NCBI GenBank assembly: GCA_942493335.1
Contig: OW818693.1
Location: 4,154,001-4,218,000, forward strand
DNA from: JAEWSN01 sp942493335
GTDB lineage: Bacteria; Bacillota; Clostridia; DSM-8532
Direction of reading: 5' to 3'
Length of the DNA stretch: 64,000 nucleotides
Position numbers and translations under genes: made by a program. Positions 53,913-63,911 of this stretch are shown one piece after another (position 1 is the stretch's first letter; each line of letters begins with the position of its first letter). Under the pieces are notes generated by a model. The model saw only the letters and a list, made by a program, of their open reading frames with translations, was not told the DNA's origin and did no database searches.

Positions 53913-56900
53913 ATGCAAGAAGGAAAACAACCACAGGGACTTTATCGGTCTTCATTCGAACATGATGCCTGCGGCATCGGCGCCCTGGTTCAGATCAAGG
54001 GAGTCAAATCCCATCAGATCGTCCAGGACGCGCTTTCCGTCCTGGTGAACATGGAACATCGCGGCGGAAAAGGTCTTGAGGAGAACACCGGTGACGGCGC
54101 GGGCATCCTGTTCCAGATCCCGCACAGGTTTTTCCGTCAGGAAGCGCAGCGACAGGGCCATCTTCTGCCGGATGAAGGCGATTATGGCGTTGCAATGCTC
54201 TTTCTGGCCCAGGACAAGGCGGATGCGCTGACGGAACGAGATCTCTTCGGCCATGTGCTCGCTGAGAACGGACTCTCCATCCTGTTCTGGCGGAAGGTTC
54301 CGATCAATCCGACCGGACTCGGCATGTCCGCAAAGGCGTCCATGCCTGCGGTCTACCAGGCGTTCGTCACCCGGCCGGAAGGTACGGAGCGGGGCGATGC
54401 CTTCGAACGCAAACTGTACATTGCCCGCCGCCTCGTGGAGAAGAAAATCAAAAAGGAAGACCAGTTGGCGGATAAAACCTTCTATGTGGTCTCCATGTCA
54501 TGCCGTACCATCATCTACAAGGGCATGCTGGTCGCGACCCAGCTCAACCGTTTCTATCCGGACTTGAACCAGTCCCTTGTGGAATCTTCACTCGCGCTGG
54601 TGCACTCACGCTTCAGCACGAATACGAATCCGTCCTGGGAACGGGCGCATCCGTATCGCTACATGATTCACAATGGCGAGATCAACACGCTCCGCGGCAA
54701 CGTCAACATGATGCAGGCCAGGGAAAAGAACCTGTACTCCGGCATCCTCGGGGAGGATCTATTGAAAATCCTGCCCGTCATCGACGGCGAGGGTTCCGAT
54801 TCCGCCATCATGGACAACGTGCTGGAGTTCCTCTCGATGTCCGGCAGGAGTCTGGCCCGTTCCGCCATGATGCTGATGCCAGAACCCTGGGTGCATGACC
54901 ACAACATGAACGACAAGCTCCGTGCGTTTCTCGCCTACCAGTCCACCCTGATGGAACCCTGGGACGGTCCCGCCGCCGTTGTCTTCACGAACGGCATCCA
55001 GACCGGCGCGATCCTGGATCGCAACGGCCTGCGGCCTGCCCGTTATTATCTCACCAAGGATGACCGGCTGATTCTGGCATCCGAAGTGGGGGTTCTGGAT
55101 ATCGATCCGGCACAGATTTTGCAGAAGGGCAATCTGGAACCCGGCAGGATGATCATGGTGGATCCGGATCAAGGCCGGATTCTCTGGAACGACGAGATCA
55201 AGGAGGGTCTTGCGAACGAACAGCCTTATCGCCAATGGATTGATGAGGAGCTTGTCCAGCTCGACCAATTGGAAGATCCCGCGGAAATGCGGAAAATCGA
55301 CCTCTCCTATTCCGGGACATCCGGTGGAACGCCTGCGGGAATGGCAACGCCGTATGATCCTTCCGATGACGGCGCGGCATCCGGAGACCGGCTCCTGCGG
55401 GATATGCGGGTGTTCGGCTACAGCTACGAGGATATGACGGAGACCCTGCAGCCCATGGCCGAACAAGGGTCCGAGCCGACCACCTCCATGGGGACGGATG
55501 CGCCGCTCGCGGTTTTGTCCGATCATCCGAAACCGCTGTACGACTATTTCAAGCAGCTTTTCGCACAGGTCACCAATCCACCGATCGACGCCATGCGTGA
55601 ATTCATCGTAACCTCCACCCAGGTGTACCTCGGTACCAGCGGAAACCTGCTGGAGGACAGCCGGGACAATTGCCGCCTGCTCCGTCTGAAGAGCCCGTTG
55701 CTGACCGCGGCGGACTTCCGGAAAATCCGGAACATCAGTGCGCGTGGTTTCCGGGCACAGGTTTTCCGGACGGTTTTCGACCGGAATGCGGATCCGGAAA
55801 CCGGTCTCGAAAAGGCGCTGACCCAGCTCAACCGCGATGTGCAGGATGCCGTGGAACACCATCAGGTGAACATCATCATCCTGAGCGACGTGACGGAAAG
55901 GGATACCGACATTCCGATTCCGTCGCTGCTGGCGATCTCCTCCGTCCATCAGCATCTGATTCGGGTGGGCCTTCGGACCAAGGCGGATCTTGTCGCAGAA
56001 ACAGGCGATCTCCGGGAAGTGCACCATGCCGCCATGTTGGTCGGGTACGGCGCTTCGGGCATTTATCCCTATCTAGCGCACGCGGCCATCCGCGACATGG
56101 CGGAATCCGGCAAACTGAAGACTTCGGCGGCCGAGGGCATCCGTCATTACAATGAAGCCCTTGTCCAGGGGATCGTCAAGGTCATGTCCAAGATGGGCAT
56201 TTCCACCATCCATTCCTACCATGGCTCGCAGATCTTCGAAGCGCTTGGCATCAGCCAGGCGGTTGTTGAAAAATACTTCACCAATACCGTCAGCCGCATC
56301 GGCGGTCTCGGGATCGGCGATATCCAGCGCGAAGCGGTGGTGAAGTATGATCTGGCAGAGGAAGCGGAAGCGGAACAGCGGCCGGGACTTGAATCCTCCG
56401 GCGAAACGCGTTATCGCACGGACAAGGAAGAGCACCTGTATGACCCGATGACAGTCCAGTTGCTGCAGAAGGCTGTCCGTTCGGGTGACACAAAAATCTA
56501 CAAGCAGTACAGCAGCCGGTTCAACGAAGGACGGGTTCGGACGACCCTCCGCAGTTATATGGATTTTGCACCGCAATCGTGCATTCCGATCGAAGAGGTC
56601 GAACCGGCCGCAGAGATCGTGAAACGCTTCAAGACCGGCGCCATGTCCTATGGTTCCATTTCCCAGGAGGCGCATGAGACCCTGGCCATCGCGATGAACC
56701 GCCTCAAGGGCAAGTCCAACTCCGGCGAGGGCGGCGAGGATGTGGCCCGCGAACGGTTGGACGCAAACGGCGATTCGAAGCTGTCCGCCATCAAACAGGT
56801 CGCATCCGGCCGTTTCGGCGTTACGTCACGTTATCTGAACTCCGCGCGGGAAATCCAGATCAAGATGGCGCAGGGCGCAAAACCGGGTGAAGGCGGTCAT

Positions 56901-58649
56901 CTGCCTGGCAAGAAGGTGTATCCATGGATAGCGAAGACCCGCCAGTCCACGCCGGGCGTCGGGCTGATTTCACCCCCCCCGCATCATGACATCTACTCCA
57001 TCGAGGATCTGGCTGAATTGATCTTTGATCTGAAAAACGCGAACGACCGGGCGGAGATCACCGTCAAGCTGGTCTCGGAAACCGGCGTGGGGACGGTGGC
57101 CGCGGGCGTTGCAAAGGGCGGCGCGGGTCTGATCCTCATTTCAGGGCATGACGGCGGAACCGGCGCCGCACCTGCGAGCTCCATCCGGCATGCGGGACTC
57201 CCCTGGGAACTCGGCCTGGCCGAAGCCCAGCAGACCCTGATGAAGAACGGTCTGCGGAGCCGCGTCCGCATCGAGACGGATGGCAAGCTGATGACCGGAC
57301 GCGATGTCGCGATCGCCTGTCTGCTGGGCGCCGAGGAATTCGGTTTTGCCACGGCGCCGTTGATCGCCATGGGCTGCCTGATGATGCGGGCCTGCCAGCA
57401 GGACATCTGCCCTGTCGGGATCGCCACGCAGAGCGAGGCGCTCCGTGGTTGCTTCAAGGGAAAACCGGAACATGTGGAAAACTTCATGCTGTTCGTAGCG
57501 GAAGAATTGCGTGAATACATGGCAGCGCTCGGGTTCAGGACGATCCAGGAAATGTGCGGTCATGTCGAATGTCTGAAGGCGATGGACAGCATTGCGGGCT
57601 GGAAGGCGAAGACACTTGACCTTTCGCAAATTCTCGCAAAACTTGAGACCCCGTACAAGGGTCTGATTGAAAACAGCGAAACGCCTTATTATGTCCCGGA
57701 AATGGCTTTCCGCTTCGATTTGCAGGAGAGTCTCGACATGACCCTGTTCCTTCCGCTCTGCGACAGGGCGATTGAAACGGGCATCCCGGTGCATTTCAAG
57801 GCGGACGTTTCGAATGTGGACCGCGCGCTCGGAACCATTCTGGGATCCCGCATCACACGCAAGCATCCGGAAGGGCTACCGGAAGAACGGATCAAGCTCG
57901 ATCTGGAAGGGTCCGGCGGGCAGAGTCTCGGAGCGTTCCTTCCGAAGGGAGCCTGGATCCGGGTGACCGGAGATGCGAACGACTACTTCGGCAAGGGGCT
58001 ATCCGGCGGAACCCTTGCGGTCACCCCGCCTGCGCGGGCCGGGTTCGTCGCTTCCGAAAACGTCATCATCGGCAACGTCGCTTTCTATGGCGCAACCTCC
58101 GGAAAAGGATTCATCAATGGCATGGCCGGTCAGCGCTTCGCCGTGCGCAACTCGGGCGCGGACCTTGTTGTGGAGGGGATCGGCAATCATGGCTGCGAGT
58201 ACATGACAGGTGGAACAGTGGTCTGCCTCGGTCCTGTCGGCGTCAACTTCGCATGCGGCATGTCGGGTGGAGAAGCCTTCGTGTACAATCCGAAGGAGGA
58301 TCTTGCAGGAAGGGTCAATCATGGAATGGTTGAACTGACCCGTTTGGATGAACAGGACTTCACCCGCCTGAAGACGCTGCTGGAGGAACATATCGCCTTG
58401 ACACGTTCACCGCTCGGTATCCGGCTGATGTTCTCCTTCGAACAGGAAAAACACAAGTTCCGGAAGATCATTCCGATCGAGTACAGGAAAATCCGGGATT
58501 TGACCCGGGCGGAAGAAAAGAAAGGCGCAAGTCACGACGAGGCGGTCATCCGTGCATTCAACCTTGCAACCGGCAAGGTTGCGGCGGCACATGCAGGGGG
58601 TCATGGACATCATCAGGCAGCGGGCAAAGTTCCGGCAGAGGTGAAATGA
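53913..58649 (+). CDS. gltB: Glutamate synthase, large (alpha) subunit
   Basis: 1578 residues, full length. A 19-residue propeptide precedes the catalytic Cys20 of the glutaminase domain (HDACGIGALVQ). The central and FMN-binding synthase domains follow (GAMSYGSISQEAHETLAIAMNRL, GKSNSGEGGED, LISGHDGGTGAAPASSI), then the [3Fe-4S] cysteines (CLMMRACQQDICPVG) and the C-terminal GXG beta-helix (GGTVVCLGPVGVNFACGMSGG). It converts glutamine and 2-oxoglutarate to two glutamates with GltD. The C-terminal tail is Ala/Gly/His-rich. AGGGAG precedes ATG 53913 by eight bases. Confidence 0.97.
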   Translation: MQEGKQPQGLYRSSFEHDACGIGALVQIKGVKSHQIVQDALSVLVNMEHRGGKGLEENTGDGAGILFQIPHRFFRQEAQRQGHLLPDEGDYGVAMLFLAQDKADALTERDLFGHVLAENGLSILFWRKVPINPTGLGMSAKASMPAVYQAFVTRPEGTERGDAFERKLYIARRLVEKKIKKEDQLADKTFYVVSMSCRTIIYKGMLVATQLNRFYPDLNQSLVESSLALVHSRFSTNTNPSWERAHPYRYMIHNGEINTLRGNVNMMQAREKNLYSGILGEDLLKILPVIDGEGSDSAIMDNVLEFLSMSGRSLARSAMMLMPEPWVHDHNMNDKLRAFLAYQSTLMEPWDGPAAVVFTNGIQTGAILDRNGLRPARYYLTKDDRLILASEVGVLDIDPAQILQKGNLEPGRMIMVDPDQGRILWNDEIKEGLANEQPYRQWIDEELVQLDQLEDPAEMRKIDLSYSGTSGGTPAGMATPYDPSDDGAASGDRLLRDMRVFGYSYEDMTETLQPMAEQGSEPTTSMGTDAPLAVLSDHPKPLYDYFKQLFAQVTNPPIDAMREFIVTSTQVYLGTSGNLLEDSRDNCRLLRLKSPLLTAADFRKIRNISARGFRAQVFRTVFDRNADPETGLEKALTQLNRDVQDAVEHHQVNIIILSDVTERDTDIPIPSLLAISSVHQHLIRVGLRTKADLVAETGDLREVHHAAMLVGYGASGIYPYLAHAAIRDMAESGKLKTSAAEGIRHYNEALVQGIVKVMSKMGISTIHSYHGSQIFEALGISQAVVEKYFTNTVSRIGGLGIGDIQREAVVKYDLAEEAEAEQRPGLESSGETRYRTDKEEHLYDPMTVQLLQKAVRSGDTKIYKQYSSRFNEGRVRTTLRSYMDFAPQSCIPIEEVEPAAEIVKRFKTGAMSYGSISQEAHETLAIAMNRLKGKSNSGEGGEDVARERLDANGDSKLSAIKQVASGRFGVTSRYLNSAREIQIKMAQGAKPGEGGHLPGKKVYPWIAKTRQSTPGVGLISPPPHHDIYSIEDLAELIFDLKNANDRAEITVKLVSETGVGTVAAGVAKGGAGLILISGHDGGTGAAPASSIRHAGLPWELGLAEAQQTLMKNGLRSRVRIETDGKLMTGRDVAIACLLGAEEFGFATAPLIAMGCLMMRACQQDICPVGIATQSEALRGCFKGKPEHVENFMLFVAEELREYMAALGFRTIQEMCGHVECLKAMDSIAGWKAKTLDLSQILAKLETPYKGLIENSETPYYVPEMAFRFDLQESLDMTLFLPLCDRAIETGIPVHFKADVSNVDRALGTILGSRITRKHPEGLPEERIKLDLEGSGGQSLGAFLPKGAWIRVTGDANDYFGKGLSGGTLAVTPPARAGFVASENVIIGNVAFYGATSGKGFINGMAGQRFAVRNSGADLVVEGIGNHGCEYMTGGTVVCLGPVGVNFACGMSGGEAFVYNPKEDLAGRVNHGMVELTRLDEQDFTRLKTLLEEHIALTRSPLGIRLMFSFEQEKHKFRKIIPIEYRKIRDLTRAEEKKGASHDEAVIRAFNLATGKVAAAHAGGHGHHQAAGKVPAEVK

Positions 58650-58650
58650 G

Positions 58651-60123
58651 ATGGGCAAAACAGGTGGCTTTCTGGAATATGGGCGAGAAGAGCATAGTGT
58701 AAGACAACCGGGGGAGCGCATTCAGGATTTCAATGAATTCGCCCTTCCCCTTACCCTGGAAGAACAACGGATTCAAGCGGCACGCTGCATGAACTGCGGC
58801 ACACCGTTCTGCCAGACCGGCATGCTGATTGACGGCAGAGTGACGGGCTGCCCGCTGCACAACCTGATTCCGGAGTGGAACGACCTGATCTGGAACAACA
58901 ACTGGAAGGAAGCCCACGAAAGGCTCAACCTGACGAATCCGTTCCCGGAATTCACCGGACGTGTCTGTCCCGCGCCTTGCGAGGCTGGCTGCAACCTTGG
59001 CTTGAATGAAGATCCGACTTCGATCAAGGACGACGAGCTGCAGATCATTGAGACGGCGTTCGAGCGTGGTTATGTGAAACCCGTCCTGCCGAAGGTCCTG
59101 AGCGGGAAGCGCGTGCTTGTCATCGGAGGCGGTCCATCCGGGCTTGCCGCAGCGCAGATGCTCGTCCGGGTCGGACACAAGGTGACGGTTTTCGAGCGGA
59201 ATGACCGCATGGGCGGATTGCTCATGTACGGCATCCCGAACATGAAGCTGGACAAGGCTGTCATTGCCAGAAGACTGGATTTGATGGAACAGGAAGGCGT
59301 TGAATTCGTCTGCAACCGTTCCGTGACAAGCCGGGAGGATGCAGAAGCGCTTCTGCGGGAATACGACGCGGTGCTTCTCTGTTGCGGCGCGACCAAGGGC
59401 AGGGCGTTCCAGGCGCCGGGATCCGATGCGGAAGGGGTTCTTTTCGCCGTCGATTATCTCTCGCGCAACACAAAAAGTTTGCTGGATTCCGGATTGACGG
59501 ACGGAAAGGCTATCTCTGCCAAGGATAAACATGTTATAATCATCGGCGGCGGTGACACCGGCACGGATTGTGCCGGCACATCCCTGCGGCAAGGTGCGAA
59601 GTCGGTGACCCAATTCGAGATCATGGCCCAGCCACCCTTGTCGCGTGCCGCGAACAATCCATGGCCCGAATGGCCGACTGTCTACAAGCAGGATTACGGA
59701 CAACGGGAAGTGGAAACAGTTTTCGGCGCGGATCCGAGACGTTGGCTCAGCACCGTGACGCGGGTGAACAAAAACGAGGCCGGTCAGGTTGTTTCCGTCG
59801 ACACCACCAAGGTGGAATGGCGGAAAACCGAAAGGGGCATGAGCCCGGTGCCTGTCGAAGGCAGCGAGGAAACACTTCCCTGTGATCTGCTCCTGATTGC
59901 GATGGGATTCATCGGGCCGGAAACGGAAATCATGGATGCGTTTGACATTGGCAGGGACGGCAGCGGACGGCCGGTGGCGGACAAACTCTACCATACCTCG
60001 AACAACAAGGTGTTTGCCGCAGGGGACGCCAGACGCGGGCAATCGCTCGTTGTCTGGGCGATCGCCGAAGGCGTGGAAGCGGCCCGCGAAGTGAACCGGG
60101 TTCTGAAGGAGAAGAAAGCATGA
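58651..60123 (+). CDS. gltD: Glutamate synthase, small (beta) subunit
   Basis: 490 residues. Two sets of cysteines near the N-terminus (CMNCGTPFCQ and CPAPCEAGC) bind [4Fe-4S] clusters, the FAD motif is VIGGGPSGLAAAQML and the NADPH motif is IIGGGDTGTDCAGTSLRQGA. It passes electrons from NADPH to GltB. It starts one base after the gltB stop and its own TGA overlaps the pyrG ATG (ATGA), so gltB, gltD and pyrG form one operon. Confidence 0.97.
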   Translation: MGKTGGFLEYGREEHSVRQPGERIQDFNEFALPLTLEEQRIQAARCMNCGTPFCQTGMLIDGRVTGCPLHNLIPEWNDLIWNNNWKEAHERLNLTNPFPEFTGRVCPAPCEAGCNLGLNEDPTSIKDDELQIIETAFERGYVKPVLPKVLSGKRVLVIGGGPSGLAAAQMLVRVGHKVTVFERNDRMGGLLMYGIPNMKLDKAVIARRLDLMEQEGVEFVCNRSVTSREDAEALLREYDAVLLCCGATKGRAFQAPGSDAEGVLFAVDYLSRNTKSLLDSGLTDGKAISAKDKHVIIIGGGDTGTDCAGTSLRQGAKSVTQFEIMAQPPLSRAANNPWPEWPTVYKQDYGQREVETVFGADPRRWLSTVTRVNKNEAGQVVSVDTTKVEWRKTERGMSPVPVEGSEETLPCDLLLIAMGFIGPETEIMDAFDIGRDGSGRPVADKLYHTSNNKVFAAGDARRGQSLVVWAIAEGVEAAREVNRVLKEKKA

Positions 60124-61718
60124 AGTACATTTTTGTGACCGGAGGCGTCGTCTCGGGGCTAGGCAAAGGAATCACCGCGGCTTCCCTGGGCCGATTGCTG
60201 AAAGCGAGGGGCTACAAGGTCACGATGCAGAAGCTTGATCCGTATCTGAACATCGATCCCGGCACCATGAATCCCATCCAGCATGGAGAGGTTTTCGTGA
60301 CGGACGACGGTGCGGAGACGGACCTTGATCTGGGCCACTATGAACGGTTCATCGACGAGAATCTTTCCCAGGAAAGCAACGTGACTTCCGGTCGCGTCTA
60401 CTGGCATGTGCTGGAGAAGGAGCGTCGCGGCGATTACCATGGCGGAACGGTCCAGGTGATACCGCACATCACCAACGAGTTCATCCATGAAATCCAGTCA
60501 GGCAAGGATGATTGCGATTTCGCCCTGGTGGAGATCGGCGGGACGGTCGGAGACATGGAAAGTCTTGCCATTCTGGAAGCGGCACGCCAGTTTGCGATGA
60601 AATTCGGACGCGCCAACTGCCTCTTCCTGCATGTGACGCTTGTACCATACCTTGCGGCTTCCAAGGAGCAGAAGACCAAGCCGACCCAGAACAGCGTGAA
60701 GGATCTCCTCTCGCTTGGCATCCAGCCGGATGTCATCGTTTTACGTTCGGAGCGTCCACTCGAGGAAGGGATCAAGAACAAGATCGCGCTTTTCTGCAAT
60801 GTGCCGGAAACATCGGTCATCGAGAATCTTGATCTTGATTACCTTTATGAAGTGCCGCTCGCGCTGGAAAGCGAAGGATTGGCGGAAGTGGTCTGCAACT
60901 ATTTCGGTGTGCCCAGCGGTGTGCCGGAGCTGACGGACTGGAAAGAGATGGTCGACAATCTGAGCCATCCCGTTCATCATGTGACCATTGCCATCATCGG
61001 CAAGTATGTGAAGCTGCGCGATGCCTATCTGAGCGTGAGCGAAGCGCTTACCCACGGCGGGATTCCGTCCCGTACCCAGGTTGAGTTGAAATGGATCGAT
61101 TCGGAACTCGTGACGGATGAAAACGCCGCGGAGTTTCTTGCGGGCGTGGATGGAATTCTGGTGCCCGGCGGTTTCGGCATGCGCGGCATCGAGGGCAAGA
61201 TTTCCGCCTGCCGCCACGCCAGGGAAAACGGGATCCCCTATTTCGGAATCTGCCTTGGCATGCAGATTGCATTGATCGAATCCGCCCGCAATGTGGCCGG
61301 ACTCGTGGGGGCGAACAGTGCCGAATTTGAAGCGGAAACCCCGTACCCTGTCGTTGACCTGATGCCCGACCAGCGCTCCATCGACAAACTCGGTGGAACA
61401 ATGCGTCTGGGCAAATATCCTTGCCATCTGGAAGCCGACAGCAAGGCCTGGAGCCTATACAAGCACGATCTGATCACGGAACGGCATCGTCACCGGTATG
61501 AAGTGAACAACGACTACATCGACATCCTGCAGCGCAGCATGAAGATCTGTGGCAAGTCGCCGGACGGACATATCGTGGAGATGATCGAAATCCCGAATCA
61601 CCCGTTCTTCATCGGTTGCCAGTTCCATCCGGAATTCAAGTCGAGACCGAATCGTCCGCATCCGCTGTTCCGCGGCTTCATTGAAGCAAGCCTTGCGCGG
61701 CAGGGTGTGGCGGGCTGA
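60120..61718 (+). CDS. pyrG: CTP synthase
   Basis: 532 residues. The synthase domain begins MKYIFVTGGVVSGLGKGITAASLG and has the UTP/ATP site KLDPYLNIDPGTMNPIQHGEVFV. The C-terminal glutaminase carries GICLGMQIALIE (nucleophile Cys) and QFHPEFKSRP (His/Glu of the triad). It makes CTP from UTP, ATP and glutamine. Translation overlap with gltD couples a glutamine consumer to glutamate synthase. A terminator follows. Confidence 0.98.
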   Translation: MKYIFVTGGVVSGLGKGITAASLGRLLKARGYKVTMQKLDPYLNIDPGTMNPIQHGEVFVTDDGAETDLDLGHYERFIDENLSQESNVTSGRVYWHVLEKERRGDYHGGTVQVIPHITNEFIHEIQSGKDDCDFALVEIGGTVGDMESLAILEAARQFAMKFGRANCLFLHVTLVPYLAASKEQKTKPTQNSVKDLLSLGIQPDVIVLRSERPLEEGIKNKIALFCNVPETSVIENLDLDYLYEVPLALESEGLAEVVCNYFGVPSGVPELTDWKEMVDNLSHPVHHVTIAIIGKYVKLRDAYLSVSEALTHGGIPSRTQVELKWIDSELVTDENAAEFLAGVDGILVPGGFGMRGIEGKISACRHARENGIPYFGICLGMQIALIESARNVAGLVGANSAEFEAETPYPVVDLMPDQRSIDKLGGTMRLGKYPCHLEADSKAWSLYKHDLITERHRHRYEVNNDYIDILQRSMKICGKSPDGHIVEMIEIPNHPFFIGCQFHPEFKSRPNRPHPLFRGFIEASLARQGVAG

Positions 61719-61769
61719 AGAATCCACTGCTTCATGTTCTCTGACGGGTACAATCATTCAAAGCGCGAA

Positions 61770-61807
61770 AAGGCCGGATCTCATGCTTTTGCAAGGGATC
61801 CGGCCTT
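61770..61807. terminator. Terminator after pyrG
   Basis: An 11-bp stem AAGGCCGGATC (61770-61780) with its complement at 61797-61807, with T-rich sequence on the 3' side. It ends the glnA-to-pyrG strand before the convergent glnK gene. Confidence 0.75.
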
Positions 61808-61920
61808 CTTTCCGATATTAGGGGGAAACGAAAATACTGATGATCTCCGTTTCCCCCATTTGCATGGAGTCTGTTGTTCCGTTGCGCGGATCGGTACGCT
61901 TCTGCGTGCCCTGGTTCCGT

Positions 61921-62262
61921 TCAGCCGATTGCATCGGATCCGATTTCCCCGGTTCGGATGCGGTACACTTCCTCTACCGGCATCACAAAGATCTTGCCGT
62001 CTCCGATGTTTCCCGAGCGGGCGGACCCGATGATGGCATCGATGGTCGGTTTCACAAACGAATCATTGACCACGATTTCGATACGGATCTTCGGCAGCAG
62101 ATTGATGGTCTTGATGCTGCCACGGTAGTTTTCCGTATAGCCCTTCTGCTGGCCGCATCCCCGGACGGGGCTCACGGTCATTTTGGTGATGTCGGCATCG
62201 AAAAGGGCCTGCTTGACGTTGTCGAGGGATTCAGGGCGGATGATGGCAATCACCATTTTCAT
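61921..62262 (-). CDS. glnK: PII nitrogen regulatory protein
   Basis: 113 residues. It begins MKMVIAIIRPESLDNVKQAL, and the T-loop reads GYTENYRGSIK, with the Tyr that is uridylylated in some PII proteins. The C-terminal half has IEIVVNDSFVKPTIDAIIGSARSGNIGDGKIFVMPVEEVYRIRTGE. It binds ATP/ADP and 2-oxoglutarate and blocks the ammonium channel when nitrogen is plentiful. AAAGGATG precedes ATG 62262; a longer frame to 62280 is less likely. It follows amt by 58 bases on the same strand, the standard amt-glnK pair. Confidence 0.96.
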   Translation of the reverse strand: MKMVIAIIRPESLDNVKQALFDADITKMTVSPVRGCGQQKGYTENYRGSIKTINLLPKIRIEIVVNDSFVKPTIDAIIGSARSGNIGDGKIFVMPVEEVYRIRTGEIGSDAIG

Positions 62263-62320
62263 AGGGGCACATCCTTTCAATCATTGATGGAAGGGGCTTT
62301 CCGGCAAGGATCGGGATGCA

Positions 62321-63742
62321 TCAGACGAGTGTCTGGTCCATGGAGAAGTCCGGATAAGCTTCTTCACCATGCTGGCTGATGTCAAGACCCTGCATCTCAT
62401 CCTTTTCCTCCACACGGACCTTGATAACCAGGCTAACCGCCTTCATGATCAGGAAAGTCATGACACAGGAGAATACGACCGTGATGGATGCAGCCGCCAG
62501 CTGAATGAAAAACTGCGAAGGATTGCCGTAAAGCAGGCCGTCGCGGCCGGCGGGATTTACGGTTGTCGTAGCGAAGACGCCTGTCATGACCGCGCCGTAG
62601 AATCCGCCGACGCCATGGCATCCGAAAGCGTCCAGCGCATCGTCATAGCCAAGTTTCTGCTTGAGGAAACTCACTGCGAAGTAGCAAAGCGGGCTGACCA
62701 ATGCGCCGATGATGACTGCTGCGACCGGTGTGACGAATCCGGCACCGGGTGTGATGGCAACCAGGCCGACAACTGCGCCGGTGGCGGCACCGAGAATGGT
62801 CGGTTTTCCCTTGTGGAACCATTCGATGAACATCCAGGAAAGCAGGGCGGCCGCGGCGGCCGTATTGGTGGTCAGGAAGGCATGGATGGCGAGTCCGCCG
62901 GAGCTGAGCGCCGATCCGCCATTGAAGCCGAACCAGCCAAACCACAGAAGGGCCGCACCCAGCAGGACGAACGGAATGTTGTGGGGGGTTGCCGTGTTCT
63001 TCTCCTTGCGTTTTCCCAGCATGAGGGCGATCACAAGACCTGCGAAACCGGAACTGATATGGACGACCGTACCTCCGGCGAAATCAAGCGCCTGGAATAC
63101 GGCATTCGGGTTCATCAGGGACATCCAGCCATCCGCGCCCCAAACCCAATGGGCGACCGGGTCGTAAACCAGAGTCGTCCACAGAAGGGTGAACAGGAGG
63201 AATGCGGAGAACTTCATGCGTTCCGCAAAAGCGCCGGAAATCAGGGCGGGCGTGATGATGGCGAACATCAGCTGGAACAGGGCGAACAAAGTGTGCGGGA
63301 TGGTTCCGGCATAAACGGAAGGCGCAGTACCGACCCCGGAGAAGCCAAGATATTGACCAATTCCCATCAGCGGGCTCCCGGTCCCAAATGCGATGGAATA
63401 TCCGAAGAACAGCCACTGGATGGAGATGAACGCCATCAGGACGAATGAGTTCATCATCGTATTGAGCACATTCTTGCGTCGGACCATGCCGCCATAAAAA
63501 AAAGCAAGGCCGGGGGTCATGATGAAGACAAGGACCGCGCTGACAAACATGAAGGCCGTATCGCCCGAGGACTGGGCTGCGGTCACGCCGATCGCATCCT
63601 TGAATGCAGCTTTGGCTTCGTCACCTTGCGCGGCAAAGGTATCGTTCAGACTCGACACCGGTTCCGTGGCAAAGGATGCAAAGGAAAAGGACAGGCACAG
63701 AAGTATGCAAAGTAGCAAGCCGATGCTGAGTTTTCGTTTCAT
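62321..63742 (-). CDS. amt: Ammonium transporter
   Basis: 473 residues. An N-terminal signal-like segment (about 5-25) is followed by about eleven hydrophobic helices. Family motifs are visible: GLAFFYGGMVRRKNVLNTMM, HWVWG, the twin-His DFAGGTVVHISSGFAGL and DALDAFGCHGVGGFYGAV. The cytoplasmic tail ends EEAYPDFSMDQTLV. It imports ammonium and is gated by GlnK. GGAGGG lies six bases before the ATG at 63742. Its leader contains a promoter and an attenuator. Confidence 0.96.
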   Translation of the reverse strand: MKRKLSIGLLLCILLCLSFSFASFATEPVSSLNDTFAAQGDEAKAAFKDAIGVTAAQSSGDTAFMFVSAVLVFIMTPGLAFFYGGMVRRKNVLNTMMNSFVLMAFISIQWLFFGYSIAFGTGSPLMGIGQYLGFSGVGTAPSVYAGTIPHTLFALFQLMFAIITPALISGAFAERMKFSAFLLFTLLWTTLVYDPVAHWVWGADGWMSLMNPNAVFQALDFAGGTVVHISSGFAGLVIALMLGKRKEKNTATPHNIPFVLLGAALLWFGWFGFNGGSALSSGGLAIHAFLTTNTAAAAALLSWMFIEWFHKGKPTILGAATGAVVGLVAITPGAGFVTPVAAVIIGALVSPLCYFAVSFLKQKLGYDDALDAFGCHGVGGFYGAVMTGVFATTTVNPAGRDGLLYGNPSQFFIQLAAASITVVFSCVMTFLIMKAVSLVIKVRVEEKDEMQGLDISQHGEEAYPDFSMDQTLV

Positions 63743-63815
63743 GCTCATCCCTCCATGATTATAATTCTCTGATAGCCTCGCATCCGGCCGGGTTGCAGGC
63801 TCAATGGACAAAACG

Positions 63816-63857
63816 AAAAAAGGCACCTCGGGGATTCCCCCAAAGCGCCTTCGCTTT
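63816..63857 (-). promoter_or_regulatory. amt leader attenuator with ANTAR-type hairpin
   Basis: Read on the minus strand, a 12-bp terminator stem including three G-U pairs (63822-63833 with 63838-63849) is followed by six T (63821-63816). Its 5' arm overlaps an earlier small hairpin AAAGC-GAAGGC-GCTTT (63857-63842). The two cannot form together. The small hairpin has the same AGC-GARGGN-GCU form as the one in the glnA leader. Confidence 0.7.
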
Positions 63858-63882
63858 TTCCATACTGTTCAAGAACAATGCC

Positions 63883-63911
63883 ATCATAACAGGAAGAAAA
63901 GAAAAATGCAA
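63883..63911 (-). promoter_or_regulatory. Sigma-A-type promoter of amt-glnK
   Basis: On the minus strand TTGCAT (63911-63906), 17 bases, TATGAT (63888-63883). The transcript would start near 63876 and contain the attenuator. Confidence 0.7.
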
